A DNA stretch of 17,983 bases, from NCBI GenBank assembly GCA_002423705.1, contig DINW01000053.1, forward strand, positions 1 to 17,983. The letters are read 5' to 3'. This document shows, piece after piece, positions 14,798-17,983 of the stretch; the stretch's first letter is position 1, and each line of letters begins with the position of its first letter. The notes below the pieces were generated by a model, which saw only the letters and a list, made by a program, of their open reading frames with translations, did not search any database and was not told where the DNA came from. Both the position numbers and the translations under genes were made by a program. Source of the DNA: Clostridium sp. UBA5530 (GTDB taxonomy: Bacteria > Bacillota > Clostridia > Clostridiales > Clostridiaceae).

Positions 14798-14826
14798 TAT
14801 AGTAAAATTTCAAGGGAAGTGGTAAA

Positions 14827-16071
14827 GTGGCAAAGATTGAATTAAAAAGTAGAAGTGAAAAACTAACATACATAAGACAAATTCTCAATATCACTCAAAA
14901 AGAATTGGCTGGAGAAAACTTAACAAGAGAATTTATAAGTATGATTGAAGGGGCTAAGAGAAACATGAGCAGGGATGTAGCATTAACTATAATGAAAAAT
15001 GCTATAAACTATGCGAAAGATAAGGGGATACCACTAGATTTAGATGAAGAATTTATAGCTAGAACTGAAGAAGAGGATTTATGCAAGCTGTGTGATGAAT
15101 TACAAAATACCATGGAAACCATGGACTTTTGCAATGAAATAATGGATTATGCTGAGAAAAATAACTTCCCTTGGGCAAAAATCATAGCTACTAAAAAAAT
15201 CGGTAACATATTTTTCATAAATAAAGAAGTTGATAAAGCATATGAAAAGTATATTTCATGCCTTAACATGATAGATAGGTTAAATAGTAACAAGCTTAAA
15301 GAGGTTATTTATACTTCTATAGGAAATGTAAAGTTAAAGAGAATGCAATATGAAGAAGCTTTGATTTACTACAAAGAGGCCTTCAGTTACTGCTATATAA
15401 ATGACAATATTAATGTAAAAAATAATATAAATTATAATATAGCTTCAGTTTATCACAACCTAGGTGATTTTAATAAATCTTTGAAAATAATTGAAGAAAT
15501 GTTAAATGAAGATTTGGAAAAACCATTGGTTATAAAGTGTACCTTTGTAATGGCAAATAATTACAAAGAGATGAATCTAGTAAGTAAAGCATTGAGTATA
15601 TATGAGGAACTTTTAAATGATGATCTTACCAGTAATGACTTTAAAAGTATGATATATAATAACATGGCTTTATCCTATATGGATAACAATGATTATGAAA
15701 ATTCCAATAAGTACTTTGATTTAGCCCTTGTATCGGCAAAGTTTAATCCAACTATAATTTATAAATTTATAGTTGGCAGAGGTCATATGTATATAAAATT
15801 TGGTCAATATAAAGAGGCTAGGAAGGTGCTTAATGAAGGTGTGGACTTTAGTAAGGTAGAGGAAGATTATGAATATGAAATAAAATATTTAAAAGAATTA
15901 TATTCTTTAGCACAGGCTGAAAAAAATAATGAAGAAATGATTAAAATAGCAGAAAAAATCTTAAAGTTGGCAAGAAAAAATAATATAAAAGATGAAGTTA
16001 TATGGGCTACAAACAGCCTTATTGAAATTGCAAGGCATAAAAAAGATATTAATATATTAAATAATATATAG
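14827..16071 (+). CDS. HTH-TPR transcriptional regulator, RRNPP (peptide quorum-sensing) type
   Basis: A 414-aa cytoplasmic regulator with an N-terminal XRE-type helix-turn-helix (about 13-58, IRQILNITQKELAGENLTRE and the SMIEGAKR recognition segment). A C-terminal superhelix of tetratricopeptide-like repeats follows (about 95-405, units such as YEKYISCLNMI, YEEALIYYKEAF, FNKSLKIIEEM, SKALSIYEELL and YENSNKYFDLAL). This is the layout of RRNPP regulators (Rgg/PlcR/PrgX-like and the Qsr proteins of solventogenic clostridia), whose TPR domain binds a re-imported peptide. A GTG start after AGGGAAGTGG is used. Just 15 bases downstream is a gene for a 42-aa secreted-peptide precursor, which strengthens the assignment. 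DNA targets could include its own promoter (palindrome 14780-14797) or the PadR operon downstream. Confidence 0.82.
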   Translation: MAKIELKSRSEKLTYIRQILNITQKELAGENLTREFISMIEGAKRNMSRDVALTIMKNAINYAKDKGIPLDLDEEFIARTEEEDLCKLCDELQNTMETMDFCNEIMDYAEKNNFPWAKIIATKKIGNIFFINKEVDKAYEKYISCLNMIDRLNSNKLKEVIYTSIGNVKLKRMQYEEALIYYKEAFSYCYINDNINVKNNINYNIASVYHNLGDFNKSLKIIEEMLNEDLEKPLVIKCTFVMANNYKEMNLVSKALSIYEELLNDDLTSNDFKSMIYNNMALSYMDNNDYENSNKYFDLALVSAKFNPTIIYKFIVGRGHMYIKFGQYKEARKVLNEGVDFSKVEEDYEYEIKYLKELYSLAQAEKNNEEMIKIAEKILKLARKNNIKDEVIWATNSLIEIARHKKDINILNNI

Positions 16072-16086
16072 ACAAGGAGGAGTTTT

Positions 16087-16215
16087 ATGAAAAAGAAATT
16101 TTTATGTGTAGTTGCTTTATGCTTGTTGATTATAGGAGTGGTTACAACAACAGGAGTGGTAGTTATGCCTGAACCAGAAGTCCTTATAAAGGAAGTGGCT
16201 ACTTATAATTGCTAG
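16087..16215 (+). CDS. Putative secreted signalling-peptide precursor (42 aa)
   Basis: A 42-codon ORF with a strong AGGAGG ribosome-binding site (16075-16080) 6 bases before the ATG. The N-terminus is MKKKF followed by ~20 hydrophobic residues (CVVALCLLIIGVV onward), a typical signal sequence. The C-terminal part, PEPEVLIKEVATYNC, is the likely source of the mature peptide. Small size, strong translation signal, export signal and position directly after an HTH-TPR regulator are the hallmarks of an RRNPP pheromone gene. It is followed by a strong inverted repeat that can end its transcript. The mature peptide's exact boundaries cannot be deduced. A small membrane protein or an unrelated leader peptide are alternatives. 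Confidence 0.72.
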   Translation: MKKKFLCVVALCLLIIGVVTTTGVVVMPEPEVLIKEVATYNC

Positions 16216-16251
16216 GGCAAACTTTTTCTTGATTTGATTAAATTAATTCTA

Positions 16252-16309
16252 TTGATATACCTAGACAATCTATGTATAATATAACCATAGATTGTCTAGG
16301 TATATTTTT
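16252..16309 (+). promoter_or_regulatory. PadR-operon promoter embedded in a 20-bp inverted repeat (operator and terminator)
   Basis: TTGATA (16252-16257), a 17-base spacer and TATAAT (16275-16280) form a good promoter. The left arm of a perfect 20-bp inverted repeat (16255-16274) fills the spacer, the -10 falls in the 11-base loop (16275-16285), and the right arm (16286-16305) covers the start-point region. On DNA this is an ideal repressor operator, probably for PadR. In RNA read from upstream, the same repeat plus the T-run at 16305-16309 is a terminator for the peptide gene. Confidence 0.7.
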
Positions 16310-16326
16310 CAATAGGAGGATAAATA

Positions 16327-16668
16327 ATGAAAATAGATAAGAGCTTTATATCTGGAAGTACAACTATGCTTATATTGTCTTTGCTTAAGGATGAAGATAA
16401 ATATGGATATGAGATGATTAAGGACCTTGAAGAACGTTCCGATAAAACCTTCTTATTGAAAGAGGGAACCCTTTATCCAATTCTTCATGGACTTGAGTCA
16501 GAGGGAATGGTGACAGGGTATATGAAGGAAGCTGGAGGAAGAATGCGAAAGTACTATACCATCACCTTTAAGGGATTGAAGTTATTAGAGAAAAAGAAGG
16601 AGGAGTGGAAGCTCTTTACCTCAAAGGTTAATAAGGTTTTAGGGGGGCAGGGGTATGGAATGGCATGA
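16327..16668 (+). CDS. PadR-family transcriptional regulator
   Basis: A 113-aa winged-helix regulator. The PadR domain spans almost the whole protein, with ILSLLKDEDKYGYEMIKDLE, EGTLYPILHGLESEGMVTGY and GGRMRKYYTITFKGLKLL. The short length is that of PadR subfamily-2 proteins. AGGAGGA (16315-16321) precedes the ATG. Its promoter sits inside a 20-bp inverted repeat, suggesting autorepression. The next gene overlaps by 14 bases. PadR proteins of this type typically pair with a membrane protein carrying a HAAS/permease-prefix domain, as here. Confidence 0.93.
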   Translation: MKIDKSFISGSTTMLILSLLKDEDKYGYEMIKDLEERSDKTFLLKEGTLYPILHGLESEGMVTGYMKEAGGRMRKYYTITFKGLKLLEKKKEEWKLFTSKVNKVLGGQGYGMA

Positions 16669-17350
16669 TGTAGATGAATTTTTAGACAAAGTCTGTAGAA
16701 ATATAAGATACAAAGGATGCCATAATAAAGTAAGACAAGAGTTAAGAGGTCATATAGAAGATCATGTGGAGGAATTAACAAAGGAAGGAATGGAAGAGGC
16801 TATAGCAATAAATAAAGCTTTAGAGTCTATGGGAAGTACTGAGGAAATAGGTGCTTTACTAAATAGGGTTCATAATCCTTTTCTAGGTTTTTTGGTTGGA
16901 CTCACTAGTTTTGTTAAGGGTATTTTAGTATTTATATGTATTTTTATGATTGTTATAGATATAGGTTACGAAATATTTCCTGAAAAGAGCGACCTTAAAA
17001 AGGAAGATTTAGTATATGAAGCTAAGCTATCAGATAGTGGGAAAATAGATTGTAGAATGATAAAACTAAAGAATGTAGAAGTCAATAAAAGTGGAGATGT
17101 ATACATAAGTTTTGATGAATATATAAATCCACTTTATATAAGCAATATGACAAATCCTTTTAAGGTGTATGATGACAAAGGAAAAGAATATTTTGTACAA
17201 AATGGAGGAAAGAGTGGAGGACTTATAAGCCAGAATAAAATTGGTATTTATAAGTTTGACAGGACATCTTCTAAGCTTGTATTAGATTATGACTACTACA
17301 ACAGGAAACTTAGTTTTGATATTCCCATGAAAGCTGGTGAAGAAAATTAA
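16655..17350 (+). CDS. HAAS/permease-prefix-domain membrane protein with unknown extracytoplasmic domain
   Basis: A 231-aa protein. The N-terminal ~72 residues (DEFLDKVCRNIRYK, then RQELRGHIEDHVEEL and ALESMGSTEEIGALLNRVH) form the three-helix HAAS/DUF1700-like prefix domain often encoded next to PadR regulators. A membrane segment of about residues 76-104 follows, then a ~125-residue beta-rich domain probably outside the cell (for example DVYISFDEYINPLYISNMTN) that I do not recognise. The ATG lies inside the end of the PadR gene (14-base overlap), and its own end overlaps the next gene by 14 bases, so all three are coupled. A role in relaying envelope state to PadR is inferred from context. 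Confidence 0.7.
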   Translation: MEWHDVDEFLDKVCRNIRYKGCHNKVRQELRGHIEDHVEELTKEGMEEAIAINKALESMGSTEEIGALLNRVHNPFLGFLVGLTSFVKGILVFICIFMIVIDIGYEIFPEKSDLKKEDLVYEAKLSDSGKIDCRMIKLKNVEVNKSGDVYISFDEYINPLYISNMTNPFKVYDDKGKEYFVQNGGKSGGLISQNKIGIYKFDRTSSKLVLDYDYYNRKLSFDIPMKAGEEN

Positions 17351-17933
17351 TAAGAAGAAAAAGCTGTTTAAAAATCTACTTATAATAGTATTTATACTTT
17401 CGGTAGCTTATATATTTTCAGGATTTAGACCTACTCCACAATCAGCACATAAAAGGCTGGAGAAGGTACATAGTTATGGTCCCTCTAAGGTTGTAAACAC
17501 TATGATAGAAAAAGATAAGGTATATTATTTATGCCAATATGACAAGTGGTTTTCCATGGATATAGTTGAAAGAAAGTTTTATGGGGTGTGGGGAGAAAAT
17601 CATTTTGGAGAGCCTAAGGATAATGATAAGAAAAAACCAATAATAACAAACTATACATGGGGAAGATCTAATGAAAAAAATACATGGGTGATATGGGGAG
17701 TTATAAACAATGAAGAAATAAAAAAGTTGAAATTAGAGCTCCATAGTAAAGGAGAAGTTAAAGTGATAGAAAAAGAAAATATAGAAGATGATATGTTCCT
17801 TTTCACTTGGGAAGATCAAGAGAGAGATTATAAGATAAATATAAAGGCCTTAGATGAAACTGGAGAGGTATTATATGATAAAAGAATAACTAGTAATTGG
17901 GATTTTGTTCAAAGACAATATGAAGAAAATTGA
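17337..17933 (+). CDS. Membrane-anchored protein of unknown function
   Basis: A 198-aa protein with a GTG start overlapping the previous gene. No clear ribosome-binding site is seen, so translational coupling is likely. It has a very basic N-terminus (KKINKKKKLFKN) followed by one hydrophobic segment (about 12-29, LLIIVFILSVAYIFSGF), then an outward-facing domain of ~165 residues rich in aromatic and charged residues. That domain includes a tryptophan-rich centre (YTWGRSNEKNTWVIWGVINN) and a C-terminal DETGEVLYDKRIT block resembling beta-strands. No lipobox cysteine and no known domain. It is the last gene of the PadR operon visible here. Confidence 0.7.
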   Translation: MKKINKKKKLFKNLLIIVFILSVAYIFSGFRPTPQSAHKRLEKVHSYGPSKVVNTMIEKDKVYYLCQYDKWFSMDIVERKFYGVWGENHFGEPKDNDKKKPIITNYTWGRSNEKNTWVIWGVINNEEIKKLKLELHSKGEVKVIEKENIEDDMFLFTWEDQERDYKINIKALDETGEVLYDKRITSNWDFVQRQYEEN

Positions 17934-17961
17934 AGTAATATTGAAAAATAATTAGGAACAG

Positions 17962-17983
17962 AGAGATAAACTATAAAATTCAT
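17962..17983 (+). repeat. Second copy of a 22-bp direct repeat, cut by window edge
   Basis: The final 22 bases are identical to 13739-13760. Since the match runs to the window end, the repeat may be longer. It lies shortly after the stop of the preceding gene (17933), like the first copy, which lies after the small membrane protein gene. Confidence 0.7.

Noticed and set aside
1..17983. CRISPR array, tRNA, rRNA or known riboswitch
   Set aside because: Read for regularly spaced direct repeats and for cloverleaf or known aptamer signatures; none found. The dispersed hairpin repeat is not regularly spaced and matches no riboswitch I recognise.

Overview
The window is AT-rich and every recognisable gene lies on the + strand. 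Frequent ATG, GTG and TTG starts with strong purine ribosome-binding sites, together with a rubredoxin-first (reverse) rubrerythrin, point to an anaerobic Firmicute of the Clostridium type. The genus call is an inference from gene families and base composition.

Bases 1 to about 4250 look like the right-hand part of a genomic island. They hold, in order: the 3' end of an IS3-family insertion sequence; the last ~52 codons of a BREX brxL gene, apparently cut off by that IS, followed by a terminator; a 61-aa small protein translationally coupled to a large serine recombinase; and a two-gene HipA-like cassette in which the kinase and the HipA N-terminal-like domain are separate, overlapping genes in reversed order (kinase first). 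At about 4245-4270 the sequence switches abruptly into the middle of a mannose-1-phosphate guanylyltransferase (manC-type) gene with no 5' end, so the island appears to have gone into, or deleted into, that gene.

Bases 5126-11224 form a regulated transport locus. An OmpR-type response regulator and its sensor kinase overlap. They are followed by a control region with four TCAC boxes spaced exactly 11 bp apart, then a MacA-like adaptor, a MacB/FtsX-like permease, an acidic/basic low-complexity lipoprotein and the ABC ATPase. The likely logic is envelope or drug stress to kinase to regulator to TCAC array to efflux-type ABC transporter.

Bases 11347-14510 hold apparently ordinary genes: an M19 dipeptidase, a YjaZ/DUF2268-like zinc protease, a small membrane protein, and a reverse rubrerythrin with a PerR-like box and a near-consensus promoter.

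Bases 14780-17933 are the most interesting core region. An HTH-plus-TPR regulator of the RRNPP type is followed 15 bp later by a 42-aa secreted-peptide precursor, the layout of a peptide quorum-sensing pair. Next comes a 20-bp perfect inverted repeat whose loop carries the -10 box of the next promoter, then a PadR regulator, a HAAS-like prefix-domain membrane protein and a second membrane-anchored protein of unknown function.

A dispersed ~100-125 bp repeat able to form hairpins occurs at four places (7305-7400 inverted, 11230-11275 partial, 13241-13350, 14514-14640). I do not recognise it. Two copies overlap the stop codons of neighbouring genes.
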